Positions 8,340 to 16,809 of a stretch of 37,643 nucleotides of DNA are shown one piece after another; within the stretch, counting starts at the first letter, position 1; every line of letters starts with the position of its first letter. Under the pieces are notes generated by a model, which made no database searches, was not told the DNA's origin, and saw nothing but the letters and a program-made list of their open reading frames with translations. Origin of the DNA: Fibrobacter succinogenes. Lineage in GTDB: Bacteria; Fibrobacterota; Fibrobacteria; Fibrobacterales; Fibrobacteraceae. The DNA lies in the NCBI GenBank assembly GCA_902768325.1, contig CACXKY010000029.1:1-37643 (forward strand). The letters are read 5' to 3'. The position numbers and the translations under genes were made by a program.

Positions 8340-11213
8340 ATGAGCTTATTGGATACTTTTAGACCGAAATGGCAAAATTCCAACCCCGACAAGCGCCTCG
8401 AGGCGATTGACGAACTGGATGCACAGGACACCCTGGAACGCATTGCCCTTTCCGATGAAAATAATGATGTGAGAGCGGCAGCCATCCGTAAACTGAAACA
8501 GATCCCTGTTCTCTTGCAGATATCCAAAAACGACAGCGAAGCTAGCATCCGCCGCCTTTCTGAAGCTCGTTATTTTGAAGAAGTTGCAAAGATGCTCAAG
8601 GAATTCCGCGAACCCGCCAACGACGAGGTCAAGGTTTACCTGAACGACATCAAGGATACGCGTTACGCCGAAGAACTGGTCAAATCCATGCCCAGCTCCG
8701 AACTCCGTATGGAACTCGTCAAGAGCACCGGCAAGGCGAACGTACTCGCCGTCGCCGCCAACAAGGATGCCAAGGAAGAAATTGCCAAGGCAGCCGTCGA
8801 ACGCATTGAATCCGAAAGTCTCCTTACCGATATTGCCAAAAGTTCCAAACACACCTCCGCAAGGAAAATTGCAGCCGAAAAGCTCCGTGCACAGCGCGAA
8901 GCCGCAGACGGCGGCAAGAAGGCGGCCACGCTCCTCATCAGCAAGCGCGAAGCCCTTATCCAGCAGGCGCACCACCTGGCCGCCCAGAAGGATCCCCTTA
9001 CCGTCAAGCCCCAGTTCGAAGCCCTCATGAACGAAGCACGCGAACTCGGCATGGGCCCCGCCCAGGCCACGCTTGACGAAATCTACGAAAGCTTCAAGAA
9101 GTTCTGCGACGAGACGGATGCCAACCGCATTGCCGCCGAAAAGGCCGAAGCCGAAAAGCTCGCCAAGAAGGAACACCTCATCGAGACGCTCAACGAACTC
9201 GAAGTGCTCCTGAACGGCGTAAATCCGTTGGACAATGCCAACCGCATTGACGCCATCATTGCCGAATGGAACGAAGGCAAGTCCATTATGGACGGAATCG
9301 AAGTCAAGCGCTTTAACCAGGCGTTCTTCAAGGCACAGGACCTGAAGAAGAAGACGGATGCCGTCGAAGAAACCGAAACCACCGTCGACGAATCCTCCCG
9401 TCCTGAACTGCTGGAACGACTTCAGGCGCTGGCCGACACGGATGCAAGCGAGACGACCCCCAAGCACCTGCACGCCATCGTGCGCGAATGGGAAAAGCTC
9501 CCGCTGCTCGAAGGCGAAGACCCGACGCTCCAGGCTTACAACGCTCTCCGCAACAAGCTGAGCGAAAAGATTGCGGCTTTCAACGAAAACGCCCAGAAGG
9601 TTTTCGAAGCCAATACTGAAAAGCTCAAGAAGATTATCGAACGCGTCAAGGGCTTTGACGAAAACGAAGACTTCAAGGAACTGAGCCTCAAGCTCCGCAA
9701 CGTCTATAATGAATGGAAGGAGATTGTCGGCGAACAGAAATTCAAGTACCACGACCTGTGGCTCGAATACAAGGCCGCCACCGAACGCTTCCAGGAAATG
9801 CGCCAGTGGGAATCTTGGCACAACGAGAACGACCGCGCCGAAATCCTTACGGAAATGGAAGCTCTCGCCAAGGAACCGGGCAGCCAGGAAGTACTCAACA
9901 AGCTTAAGGACTTGAGCCTCAAGTGGAAAAACTGCGGGCCGACGTCTGCGGCCAAGTTCAACGAATTCAAGGAAAGGTTCCAGGCAAGCCTCGACCAGAT
10001 CCGTCAAAACTGCGCTCCGTTTATTGAAGAGCAGATGGCCGAACGCAAGCAGAACCTCGAAAAGAAGGAAGAACTCTGCAAGAAGATCGAAGACCTCGTC
10101 GCCAATGCCGAAATCTTCTGGAAGGACAAGTTCAAGGCCATGCAGGAAATCCAGGAAAGCTGGAAGGCCATCGGCATGGTCCCGAAGGAAAATATCTCTG
10201 CCTTGATGGACCGCTTCAAGGCGGCGACCAACGCCTTCTACGCCCAGCACAAGGAAAACCAGAAGAAGGAAGATTCCAACCGCGAGGCGAACTACGAAAA
10301 GAAGGTCAAGCTTTGCGAACAGGCCGAAGCCCTCTCCAATTCTACGGACTGGAACGCGACCTCCAACAAGCTGAAACAACTGCAGGAATCCTGGAAGTCT
10401 GTCGGTCCCGTGCCCAAGAGCAAGTCTGACGAAATCTGGACGCGCTTCCGCACGGCCTGCGACGCCTTCTTCGAAAAAAAGCGCGGCCATTTTGAAGAAA
10501 TGGACGAAGCCAAGAAGGAAAACCTCGCGAAGAAGACCAGCCTCTGCGAAAAGCTCGAGGCATTGGACATCAATAACATTACCGCGGAACTCGTCGAAGT
10601 CGTGAAGGGCATCGAAGCCGAATGGAAGACCATCGGCATGGTCCCGAAGGAATCCGTTGACGCCATCAACGACCGCTTCAGCGAAACGATCAACCAGTTC
10701 CTGGAACGCTGTGCCGAGCTCGATGCGAACCTCCGCAAGCAACTCGACCAGATCAAGAAGCAGAAGCAGGACATTATCGAGAAGGTCCGCCAGTTTGCTG
10801 AAAGCGCCGGTTCCAACCAGTTGGCCGATGCCGTACGCGACCTCCAGAAGGATTGGCGCACGCTCGGTTCTTGCGGTGTCGACGACCTGCTGCTCTACAA
10901 GAACTTCCGCGAAGTCTGCGACGACTTCTTCACACGCCGTCGTGACCAGCTGGACATTCAGGAACAGGCTCGCCAGAACAACCTCCAGAAGAAGGTTTTG
11001 CTCTGCGAACAGGCCGAAGACCTCCTCAGCGACTTGAGCGAAGCGACCGTCGGTGGCGCCATGAACAAGGTGAAGCACCTGCGCCGCCTGTGGAAGGAAG
11101 TCGGAGCCGTACCTCGCGACCAGTCCGACAAGATCTGGAAGCGTTTCAACGGCGCCTGCGACAAGGTTTTCGCCTTCGGCCGCAAGGACCAGGCAGAAGC
11201 CCCCGAAGCTTAG
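8340..11213 (+). CDS. DUF349 repeat protein, large coiled, cytoplasmic
   Basis: 957 aa, highly charged, no signal peptide or membrane segment. The start is the ATG at 8340 with GGAG 7 nt upstream; the frame is open 33 codons further up, but that stretch does not look coding. Residues about 1-180 look like HEAT-type helical repeats (DVRAAAIRKLKQIP). From about residue 430 there are at least five DUF349 units, each with a W-K-x-[IV]-G-x-[VC]-P centre (for example ESWKAIGMVPK, LWKEVGAVPRD) and a following RF[KRN] segment. DUF349 proteins are widespread in Bacteroidetes relatives and their function is not well established. A strong terminator (11235-11268) closes the gene. Confidence 0.88.
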   Translation: MSLLDTFRPKWQNSNPDKRLEAIDELDAQDTLERIALSDENNDVRAAAIRKLKQIPVLLQISKNDSEASIRRLSEARYFEEVAKMLKEFREPANDEVKVYLNDIKDTRYAEELVKSMPSSELRMELVKSTGKANVLAVAANKDAKEEIAKAAVERIESESLLTDIAKSSKHTSARKIAAEKLRAQREAADGGKKAATLLISKREALIQQAHHLAAQKDPLTVKPQFEALMNEARELGMGPAQATLDEIYESFKKFCDETDANRIAAEKAEAEKLAKKEHLIETLNELEVLLNGVNPLDNANRIDAIIAEWNEGKSIMDGIEVKRFNQAFFKAQDLKKKTDAVEETETTVDESSRPELLERLQALADTDASETTPKHLHAIVREWEKLPLLEGEDPTLQAYNALRNKLSEKIAAFNENAQKVFEANTEKLKKIIERVKGFDENEDFKELSLKLRNVYNEWKEIVGEQKFKYHDLWLEYKAATERFQEMRQWESWHNENDRAEILTEMEALAKEPGSQEVLNKLKDLSLKWKNCGPTSAAKFNEFKERFQASLDQIRQNCAPFIEEQMAERKQNLEKKEELCKKIEDLVANAEIFWKDKFKAMQEIQESWKAIGMVPKENISALMDRFKAATNAFYAQHKENQKKEDSNREANYEKKVKLCEQAEALSNSTDWNATSNKLKQLQESWKSVGPVPKSKSDEIWTRFRTACDAFFEKKRGHFEEMDEAKKENLAKKTSLCEKLEALDINNITAELVEVVKGIEAEWKTIGMVPKESVDAINDRFSETINQFLERCAELDANLRKQLDQIKKQKQDIIEKVRQFAESAGSNQLADAVRDLQKDWRTLGSCGVDDLLLYKNFREVCDDFFTRRRDQLDIQEQARQNNLQKKVLLCEQAEDLLSDLSEATVGGAMNKVKHLRRLWKEVGAVPRDQSDKIWKRFNGACDKVFAFGRKDQAEAPEA

Positions 11214-11234
11214 TCGCCCGACTATAACGCCATT

Positions 11235-11268
11235 AAAGGGATAGAAAGTTCTATCCCTTTTTTTTATT
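11235..11268 (+). terminator. Intrinsic terminator of the DUF349 gene
   Basis: An 11-bp perfect stem AAAGGGATAGA (11235-11245) pairs with 11250-11260 over a 4-nt loop, followed by a T-run. The end of the T-run merges with the -10-like TATTTTTG of the next gene. Confidence 0.93.
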
Positions 11269-11272
11269 TTTG
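11265..11272 (+). promoter_or_regulatory. TATTTTTG -10-like element before tsaC
   Basis: Fits TAnnTTTG. The hexamer TATTTT ends 9 nt before the ATG at 11280 and no Shine-Dalgarno sequence is present. It overlaps the terminator T-run, so it could be coincidental. Confidence 0.35.
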
Positions 11273-11279
11273 TGCCATA

Positions 11280-12245
11280 ATGAAATTTCCTCCATGGACA
11301 AGCGTCAGCGAAGCCGCCAGGCTGCTCAAGGAAGGCGAAGTCGTCGCCATCCCCACCGAGACCGTATACGGGCTTGCCGGCAACGCGTTCGAGCCGAAGG
11401 CCCTCGCCAAGATTTTCGCCGCGAAGGAACGCCCGACGTTCGACCCGCTGATTGTCCATATCGCCGACATTGACCAGCTTGCAGACATCGCGAAAGACAT
11501 TCCCGATGAAGCCTACAAGCTCGCCGAAGCCTACTGGCCAGGCCCGATGACGATTATCCTCCCGAAGAAGGATTGCATTCCGGACCTATGCACCAGCGGG
11601 CTGCCTTCCGTTGCAGTGCGTTTCCCGAGCCATCCGGTCGCACAGGCGATCATCAAGGAATCCGGGCTACCGCTTGCGGCCCCGAGCGCGAACCTCTTCA
11701 AGCACGTGAGCCCGACAACCGCGGAACATGTGGCGGCACAGCTCGCCGACCGCATTGCGGGAATCGTCGACGGCGGCGCCTGCAGCGTCGGCGTGGAAAG
11801 TTCCATCATCTCGCTAGCAGGCGAGACGCCCACGGTACTCCGCCCGGGCGCCATCACGCCGGAGATGTTCAGCAAGGTTATCGGTAATGTTACCGTGAAG
11901 GAATCGACGAGTAAGCCCGGGCAAGCGATGCAGGCGCCGGGGCAGTGCGACACGCACTACCGCCCGCAGGTTCCGCTGTACTTCGGTGAAATTCCCGAAG
12001 GCTACAAGCTCCCCGCACGTACCGTACGTATCGCATTCGGCAAGCAGGCCGGCGCGATTCCCGCAACCGTCAACCTCTCCGAATCCGGCGACATGACGGA
12101 AGCGACGTCCAAGCTGTACGCCTACATGCACGATTTGGACAAGCCCGAATACGACTTGATTCTCGTAGACCCGATTCCCAATACCGGAGTCGGAATGGCG
12201 CTGAACGATCGCCTCAAGCGTGCGAGCGTTAAAGTACTGCCTTAA
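11280..12245 (+). CDS. tsaC: L-threonylcarbamoyladenylate synthase, Sua5 type
   Basis: 321 aa. Makes threonylcarbamoyl-AMP from threonine, bicarbonate and ATP for the t6A modification of ANN-decoding tRNAs. The YrdC domain covers about residues 1-190, with AIPTETVYGLAG, the KERP motif in AAKERPTFDPLIVH, and the SAN motif in APSANLF. The remaining 120 residues form the C-terminal Sua5 domain found in the long version of the family. It converges on the dipeptidase gene with a 12-nt gap. Confidence 0.93.
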   Translation: MKFPPWTSVSEAARLLKEGEVVAIPTETVYGLAGNAFEPKALAKIFAAKERPTFDPLIVHIADIDQLADIAKDIPDEAYKLAEAYWPGPMTIILPKKDCIPDLCTSGLPSVAVRFPSHPVAQAIIKESGLPLAAPSANLFKHVSPTTAEHVAAQLADRIAGIVDGGACSVGVESSIISLAGETPTVLRPGAITPEMFSKVIGNVTVKESTSKPGQAMQAPGQCDTHYRPQVPLYFGEIPEGYKLPARTVRIAFGKQAGAIPATVNLSESGDMTEATSKLYAYMHDLDKPEYDLILVDPIPNTGVGMALNDRLKRASVKVLP

Positions 12246-12257
12246 AAAAGGTCAACA

Positions 12258-12947
12258 TCAAAGCGGGAACAGCGGATAATGTTCCTTCGTGAACGTTCTC
12301 GTGTACGCGTTAAAGTGCCACCACTCGCTTTGTAGCGTCACCCAGCCGGCACGCTTCATGATACCGCGGAGCAAATTGCGGTTATCCACCTGCTGTTGCG
12401 TAAGCCGCCCGCTTTCAAGCGCCATAGCCTCGCCCACTTCGCCGGCGCAGGTTTCGAACGAATCGAAGTCCGTCCCCATGTCGAGCAAGGCGCCTGTAGA
12501 ATCGGCGAGCCCGATGTCGAGCGCAAGGCCGTAGTTGTGCAGCCCGCCGGTCTTGCCCGACGAAACGTAGTTTGAATACGGAGTCCCCGCCACCGTACTC
12601 TTGAGGGCCGCCTGCGCATACATCGGGCGAGCCGCGTCAAAAATCACGATGGAATAGCCGGGCAGTTCCTTGGCGATGAGCGTGAGGGCGCGACGCAGTT
12701 TCGGCAAGGCGTCGCGGTGCAAGAAGGCACGCTGGATACCGCAATACAGATCGTGGCCGGTAACGTTATTGAACGTACCGTAACGCAGGTCCATACGGAT
12801 CCCGCGCATATGCGTGATTTCTACGAGGTTGGAATCATGACTGGCGTAATCGATCCACTGCTTCGCCGCCGTACAAAAACGCAGCGGCTTCGCAGGCTTC
12901 GGCGGAACGAACTGCGCATCTGTTCCCTGCGCAAAAACAGACGTCAA
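12258..12947 (-). CDS. ddpX: D-alanyl-D-alanine dipeptidase (M15D, VanX/DdpX-like)
   Basis: Zinc peptidase that cleaves D-Ala-D-Ala, probably periplasmic, in peptidoglycan turnover. The M15 pattern is complete: FDAARP (substrate arginine), HNYGLALDIG (first zinc His and Asp) and the EWWHF motif. The coordinates use a TTG as start (229 aa), but this is doubtful. The frame stays open upstream to 13043 and encodes a hydrophobic signal-like run ending in LLTSVFAQG, yet contains no ATG, GTG or other TTG. An ATT at 12965 behind a GGAGCGGGG stretch, or an indel joining the ATG at 13000, are alternatives. Part of this region also forms the upstream terminator hairpin. The mature enzyme looks intact. 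Confidence 0.85.
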   Translation of the reverse strand: MTSVFAQGTDAQFVPPKPAKPLRFCTAAKQWIDYASHDSNLVEITHMRGIRMDLRYGTFNNVTGHDLYCGIQRAFLHRDALPKLRRALTLIAKELPGYSIVIFDAARPMYAQAALKSTVAGTPYSNYVSSGKTGGLHNYGLALDIGLADSTGALLDMGTDFDSFETCAGEVGEAMALESGRLTQQQVDNRNLLRGIMKRAGWVTLQSEWWHFNAYTRTFTKEHYPLFPL

Positions 12948-12958
12948 AAGAACTACGA

Positions 12959-12992
12959 CAAGAATAAGAAAGAACCCCGCTCCACAGCGGGG
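12959..12992 (-). terminator. Terminator-like hairpin behind the TonB-receptor gene
   Basis: On the minus strand CCCCGCT (12992-12986) pairs with AGCGGGG (12981-12975) over GTGG, followed by a T-rich stretch TTCTTTCTTATTCTTG. The T-rich part doubles as the apparent signal-peptide coding region of the next gene. Confidence 0.6.
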
Positions 12993-13012
12993 ATGTCCAT
13001 CAGAATATTTTC

Positions 13013-13042
13013 TCTCGTCTTTCGTCTCTCGTCTCTCGTCTA
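13013..13042 (-). repeat. GACGAGA short-period repeat after the TonB-receptor stop
   Basis: Minus strand, 1 nt after the TAA stop. It contains the exact 18-mer TAGACGAGAGACGAGAGA (13042-13025) also found at 5485-5502, extended by two more imperfect GACGAAA/GACGAGA units. Confidence 0.75.
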
Positions 13043-13043
13043 A

Positions 13044-15392
13044 TTAAAGCCCCAGCTGCACTTCGACACCGAACTGCAGGTAGAGTCCCATGCCCTTCGC
13101 CATGAACGGTACAAGGTCGTAGCCGTTCGTAGATTTTTCATCCGGATCCTGCGTCACCCAGGAACGTTCGCGCGCATTCTCGGCGCCGAGGAACTTGAGG
13201 GCGGCCACGTCCAACTTCGAAAGGAAGTTGTCGAGTTCGAGGTAGAATCGGGCGTCGCGGAAGAATCCCTTGTCACGATGCAAATCCAAGTTCACGCGGA
13301 CATCCGTACGGAACAAGTCGGTAAATTCGTTCAGGTCCATGAGCCTGCGCGTCCCGTTTTCGCGGGTAGCCGGATCGGACGGCGTAATCTTGTAATAGTA
13401 CAGCGGCCTGTGCCAGGCGGCATGGTGCGTGAGGATTACCGAGATCATGGAATCCTTGCGCGGGTAGTAACGGAAATGCGAGACAACGTCCAGCCTGGAG
13501 TTCGCTTCCCACGGCAGGGAACCGGAGCCTTCCAGTTCGTATTCACCGTAAACGGAACTCACGTTCGTCGACATCGAGAAGTGATGCGAAGTCTTCCATT
13601 CCACCTTGGCATTCGCGCCCATCACCCAGGCGTAATCAATATCCGTCACGTCGTCGTACTGCGCATAGGCCTTGGGCAAAGGCAAAAGCGGATCGTTGTA
13701 GTAGCGGCCAAAGCCGCTGGCCAAGCCGTCGAAATACTTGGAACGGTAACCGAAGCCGAGCTTGCCGGACGTACCTGTCTCGAGACGGCCCGTCAGGTCG
13801 CCATCGTCATAATACGGCTTCCAGTCGCTGCGGTAGGCTGCATTACCGACAATACGCCAATAAGCGGAATCCTTCTTGGAGAGGTTCCTTTCCACATCCA
13901 TCGACGCCGTCGGCTGGGCGCTGTGGTCCACGGCATCGGCGATACCGCCCACCGAAAGGATGTATTCGGAATAGTCCTGCTTCCAGTCAAAGCGGCCCGT
14001 ACCGGAAAGCACGCCCGTCTTGTAGTCATCGGAAATCGTCCCGCCAAAGTCGGGATACTTGCGTTCTACGATATGCTGTTCGTACAACACCGCGCCGCTC
14101 AGCTTGGAGCCCAGAATAGAACCCTTGAAATCCTTGTCGAGCCCGCCGCTAATCGTCGTGTGCGTATAGTCGTAGCCATCGATAAAGGCAGAGCCTTCCT
14201 TGGTGGCCGCCGTATTGCGGAAGCCCGTCGTATCGCGGAGCGTATCGCCCACATGCTCGCGGACAAATCCCGCATGGGCGCTCGTACCGAACTTGCTCGC
14301 GTATTCCGCGCCGACAACGAGGTACTGCTGTTCCCCTTCGATAATCTTGATCGAGTTCACCTGGTCATAGGCCGTCGAAGTATCCTGCTTAATCGAATAC
14401 TCGTCAGAACTGTAGAGGGTACGCAACGCCCAGGTATTGCCCATGGAATCGGAACCGTTCAACTGCGCGTAGACATCGTACGCCGAAAGTTCAAAGGGAT
14501 CCTGGGACTTCACGCGGCAATCGTCCGTGCAGTCGCCATCGCGCTTCTTGAATTCGGTAAAGAACTTCTCGCCCAAGTTCTTGAGCATTTCGTCATCGAG
14601 ACGGCGGAACGAGAAGCGGAAGCTGTCCCATATAAAGAAGGGCGCGTCGAGAACGACTTCTTGAACGGTAAGGCCCGCGGCCCCCTTCAGGCCCCAATCG
14701 CCCTTGGTCTGTTCCGGCAGGTACTGGACCGAGGTGGCAAGTCCCTGCCCGATAGGCCCGCTACCATAATGGTCGTGGATTTCAATCCCGCTCAAGATAT
14801 GCGGGTTCACAACCGAGAGGTTGCCGGGGAAGCCGACATCCAGGTGGCGCATGTTCGGAATGCGGAGGCGCCCTAGGTGGTAAGCCACGTCGCCCGCACG
14901 GGAACCTTCATAATAAAGAGCACTGCTAAAATCTTTCTGGCCCGAAATACCCGGCATCTGGCTCAAGTGTTCCGTCAAGTCAAAACGCATACCGGCGGCA
15001 TCTTCCAGCTTGTCCAGCGAGATGGTACGTTCCGGTTCCCACTTCTCGGGTTCACCACCGCCGATAACGGTACTGGACCCCAGGTCGCGCAAGTTGCTCG
15101 AGAGGGTCACCACCATATCGCGCAAGTCTGCAAAATCCTGCAACTCGACAACAACGCTATCAAAACCTTCCTTGTGAAACACCAGGACCGCATTCTTGGA
15201 ATCGACCGTAAACTCGAAACGACCGTCCGATCCGGTTCTTCCTAAATTCTTGCCGGAACGGTACGTCACATCGACCCCATCCAGGGGCAGGTCGGAACCC
15301 GATTCCAAGACAACGCCGACAATATCCGTAGGCGTTGCTGCAAAAGCGGCCATGGCGAACAACGCCACTATCCATAAAACACGGGAACTCAT
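13044..15392 (-). CDS. TonB-dependent receptor-like outer membrane protein
   Basis: 782 aa from the ATG at 15392; the frame also allows a TTG three codons earlier. The signal peptide is MSSRVLWIVALFAMAAFA. A carboxypeptidase-regulatory-like beta-sandwich follows (about 22-110: DIVGVVLESGSDLPLDGVDV, then GSDGRFEF). Next is a plug-like domain (about 115-230, with LSQMPGISG and LSGIEIHDHYGSGP), then a long aromatic-rich, alternating beta-barrel region to the end. This order matches TonB-dependent receptors with a CarboxypepD_reg extension. The substrate is unknown. I do not see a clear TonB box, and the last residue is Leu rather than the usual aromatic. A TAAATT -10 sits exactly 7 nt before the ATG. 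It could also be a TonB-independent member of the same fold. Confidence 0.8.
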   Translation of the reverse strand: MSSRVLWIVALFAMAAFAATPTDIVGVVLESGSDLPLDGVDVTYRSGKNLGRTGSDGRFEFTVDSKNAVLVFHKEGFDSVVVELQDFADLRDMVVTLSSNLRDLGSSTVIGGGEPEKWEPERTISLDKLEDAAGMRFDLTEHLSQMPGISGQKDFSSALYYEGSRAGDVAYHLGRLRIPNMRHLDVGFPGNLSVVNPHILSGIEIHDHYGSGPIGQGLATSVQYLPEQTKGDWGLKGAAGLTVQEVVLDAPFFIWDSFRFSFRRLDDEMLKNLGEKFFTEFKKRDGDCTDDCRVKSQDPFELSAYDVYAQLNGSDSMGNTWALRTLYSSDEYSIKQDTSTAYDQVNSIKIIEGEQQYLVVGAEYASKFGTSAHAGFVREHVGDTLRDTTGFRNTAATKEGSAFIDGYDYTHTTISGGLDKDFKGSILGSKLSGAVLYEQHIVERKYPDFGGTISDDYKTGVLSGTGRFDWKQDYSEYILSVGGIADAVDHSAQPTASMDVERNLSKKDSAYWRIVGNAAYRSDWKPYYDDGDLTGRLETGTSGKLGFGYRSKYFDGLASGFGRYYNDPLLPLPKAYAQYDDVTDIDYAWVMGANAKVEWKTSHHFSMSTNVSSVYGEYELEGSGSLPWEANSRLDVVSHFRYYPRKDSMISVILTHHAAWHRPLYYYKITPSDPATRENGTRRLMDLNEFTDLFRTDVRVNLDLHRDKGFFRDARFYLELDNFLSKLDVAALKFLGAENARERSWVTQDPDEKSTNGYDLVPFMAKGMGLYLQFGVEVQLGL

Positions 15393-15399
15393 ATGCCAC

Positions 15400-15405
15400 A
15401 ATTTA
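15400..15405 (-). promoter_or_regulatory. -10 element TAAATT, 7 nt before the receptor ATG
   Basis: Minus strand TAAATT ends 7 nt before the ATG at 15392, with no Shine-Dalgarno sequence. A second candidate, TATAAT (15430-15425), would give a leader of about 26 nt. Confidence 0.45.
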
Positions 15406-15443
15406 GCAAACTAAAACAGGAAAGATTATACTAGATTTAAACC

Positions 15444-16035
15444 ATGCTTAAAGTTTACCTCGTACAGATGGAATCCCATAGACAGTACGGGTTGCTTTAT
15501 CGCCGGCGGAGGAATGCAGCGCGACGGCGGAACCGTCACGAACCATGTCGGCATCTACGCGCCCCATAAGCAAGGCGAGATTGCCGGTTACGACAAGATG
15601 CATCCGTTCTTCCCCGAGCAAGGGCTAATCACCGCCGGGAAAGACGTCACCGTCACCGCCATCGGCGCCGTCCAAACCGCGCCCACCATCTGTTTCGACC
15701 TGAGGTTCCCGGAACAGTACCGCGAAGCCGTGCAGCGCGGCGCGCAACTGTTCACCGTCCATGCCGCCTGGCCCGCCAAGCGCACGGACCATTGGGAAGC
15801 GCTCCTCAAGGCTCGCGCCATCGAGAACCAGGCCTACGTCGCCGCCGTCAACTGCGTTACCGCAAACGGCGATTTCATCGGCAATTCCCAAGTCATCGAC
15901 CCACTCGGAAACGTGATCGCGCATGCCGAACCGGGCAGGGAAATGGTCGTCGAAGCGGACGTGGACATCGGCCTTTTGTTAAAATACAGAAACAATTTCC
16001 CGGTACTGCCGACGACGCGCAGCGGGAAAATGTGA
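15444..16035 (+). pseudogene. Nitrilase/omega-amidase-family gene with internal deletion and frameshift
   Basis: The first codons from the ATG at 15444 read MLKVYLVQMESH, a normal carbon-nitrogen hydrolase N-terminus. The frame then turns into nonsense, while the +1 frame picks up at about 15489 as FIAGGGMQRDGG and runs to a stop at 16035. The remaining part keeps the catalytic Lys (YDKMHPFF) and the catalytic Cys (ICFDLRFPE), with HWEALLKARAIENQAYVAAVN as in YafV-like omega-amidases. About 60 residues, including the catalytic Glu (usually in LPEMF), are gone. A truncated product from the ATG at 15514 would lack that Glu and should be inactive. A TAGATT -10-like hexamer ends 6 nt before the original ATG. 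Confidence 0.8.
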
Positions 16036-16255
16036 TTTTTATCACTCCGAAAATCTGTTGCAAAAATAAACACCCGAAAACGGGCGGTTTCGTAACCTAT
16101 TACTCTTCAACAAAATAAATATCGGGTGCCTTGACCCGTAATTTGTGACCCATCTAACACACAAAAATCCAACTGAAAAAAGCCCTACTATTATCCTAAA
16201 AAAAAGCTACTTTAACAACGTAAACACAAATCAACTTAACCAACCTGAGGTTACC
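16036..16255. other. Intergenic region, AT-rich
   Basis: 220 nt without a convincing gene. Two weak hairpins are visible: CCCG-AAAA-CGGG near 16072, and CGGGT with ACCCG around 16125-16140. TTGACC near 16132 could be a -35 for the small ORF downstream, but the spacing to a -10 is not convincing. Confidence 0.4.
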
Positions 16256-16396
16256 ATGACATCACCGGACATGAATAAAATCAATTATGCCAGGGCCCTC
16301 ATCAGGGCTGGAATAACACAGGACCTCATCCTGAAAATCACGTTGATTTCCCGCTACCAGTACGTGCAGATTCAACGCGAACTCATGGCTGCCTAG
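16256..16396 (+). CDS. 46-aa small protein, helix-turn-helix-like, unknown
   Basis: Starts MTSPDMNKINYARAL and ends QIQRELMAA. The ATG at 16256 is chosen because GAGG sits 6 nt upstream; the frame is open further upstream, but that stretch is AT-rich and does not look coding. The peptide is predicted helical, with LIRAGITQDLILKITLISRY resembling two helices joined by a turn, as in small DNA-binding proteins. It is followed 43 nt later by a strong terminator hairpin, so it is probably a separate transcript. I do not recognise the family. Confidence 0.5.
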   Translation: MTSPDMNKINYARALIRAGITQDLILKITLISRYQYVQIQRELMAA

Positions 16397-16439
16397 TCCT
16401 GCCAAGGCATTCCATTTGCAACTGGTTTTAAACATTCCC

Positions 16440-16484
16440 GCGCAGCCTGCCACCCAAATGAAGGAACGGCAGGCTGCGCTTTTT
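16440..16484 (+). terminator. 12-bp-stem intrinsic terminator or attenuator
   Basis: GCGCAGCCTGCC (16440-16451) pairs perfectly with 16468-16479 across a 16-nt loop, then TTTTT. It lies after the 46-aa ORF. Its loop contains the ATG (16458) of the following ORF. Confidence 0.88.
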
Positions 16485-16775
16485 GCATGCTATAAAGACG
16501 GGACGCTCTTACTGGACGCCCGCGACTACCATAAGCCCTCCCGCTTCTACCTCTCGACCAGGGACTCCTTCCCGTGGGAGCAGTTCCTCGAAAAGATGCT
16601 CTGCGCCTGGCAGCTCGGCGACTACAGCGACGTCCCGCCGCAATTCAGGCCCTGCAAGCGCATCCCGCAGTTCGTGCTGGACGGGTTCCCCGCCGAACCG
16701 CTCGAGAGCAAGCTCAAGATTCTCGCCACCCTGCGCACCCAGGGATTCTTCCCGGCATTGCCCGCGAAAAAGTAA
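16458..16775 (+). CDS. Hypothetical protein, 105 aa, start inside a terminator hairpin
   Basis: Codon use is strongly biased to G/C in the third position throughout, like the surrounding genes, so it is probably translated. It reads [15 protein letters not shown], later [19 protein letters not shown] and ends FFPALPAKK. It is soluble, with no signal peptide or recognised domain. The only ATG candidate, 16458, lies in the loop of the hairpin at 16440-16484. A TTG at 16416 with AAGG upstream (119 aa) is the alternative. Either way, transcripts from upstream must pass the terminator, which suggests attenuation. The maltokinase gene starts 47 nt downstream. Confidence 0.55.
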   Translation: MKERQAALFACYKDGTLLLDARDYHKPSRFYLSTRDSFPWEQFLEKMLCAWQLGDYSDVPPQFRPCKRIPQFVLDGFPAEPLESKLKILATLRTQGFFPALPAKK

Positions 16776-16809
16776 ACGGCGTCCCCAATTCAACCGCCCC
16801 GCTTATTGC

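Noticed and set aside
8346-11459. 1037-aa open frame on the minus strand opposite the DUF349 gene
   Set aside because: It is a shadow of GC-rich, strongly biased codons on the plus strand. The plus frame has clear DUF349 repeats, a ribosome-binding site and a terminator, while the minus frame shows no known motif.
13278-14876. 532-aa plus-strand frame opposite the TonB-receptor gene
   Set aside because: Arg/His-rich, low-quality protein without domains. The minus strand has a signal peptide, plug and barrel.
16145-16255. N-terminal extension of the 46-aa ORF to 83 aa
   Set aside because: The extra stretch is AT-rich with no ribosome-binding site. The ATG at 16256 has GAGG at good spacing.
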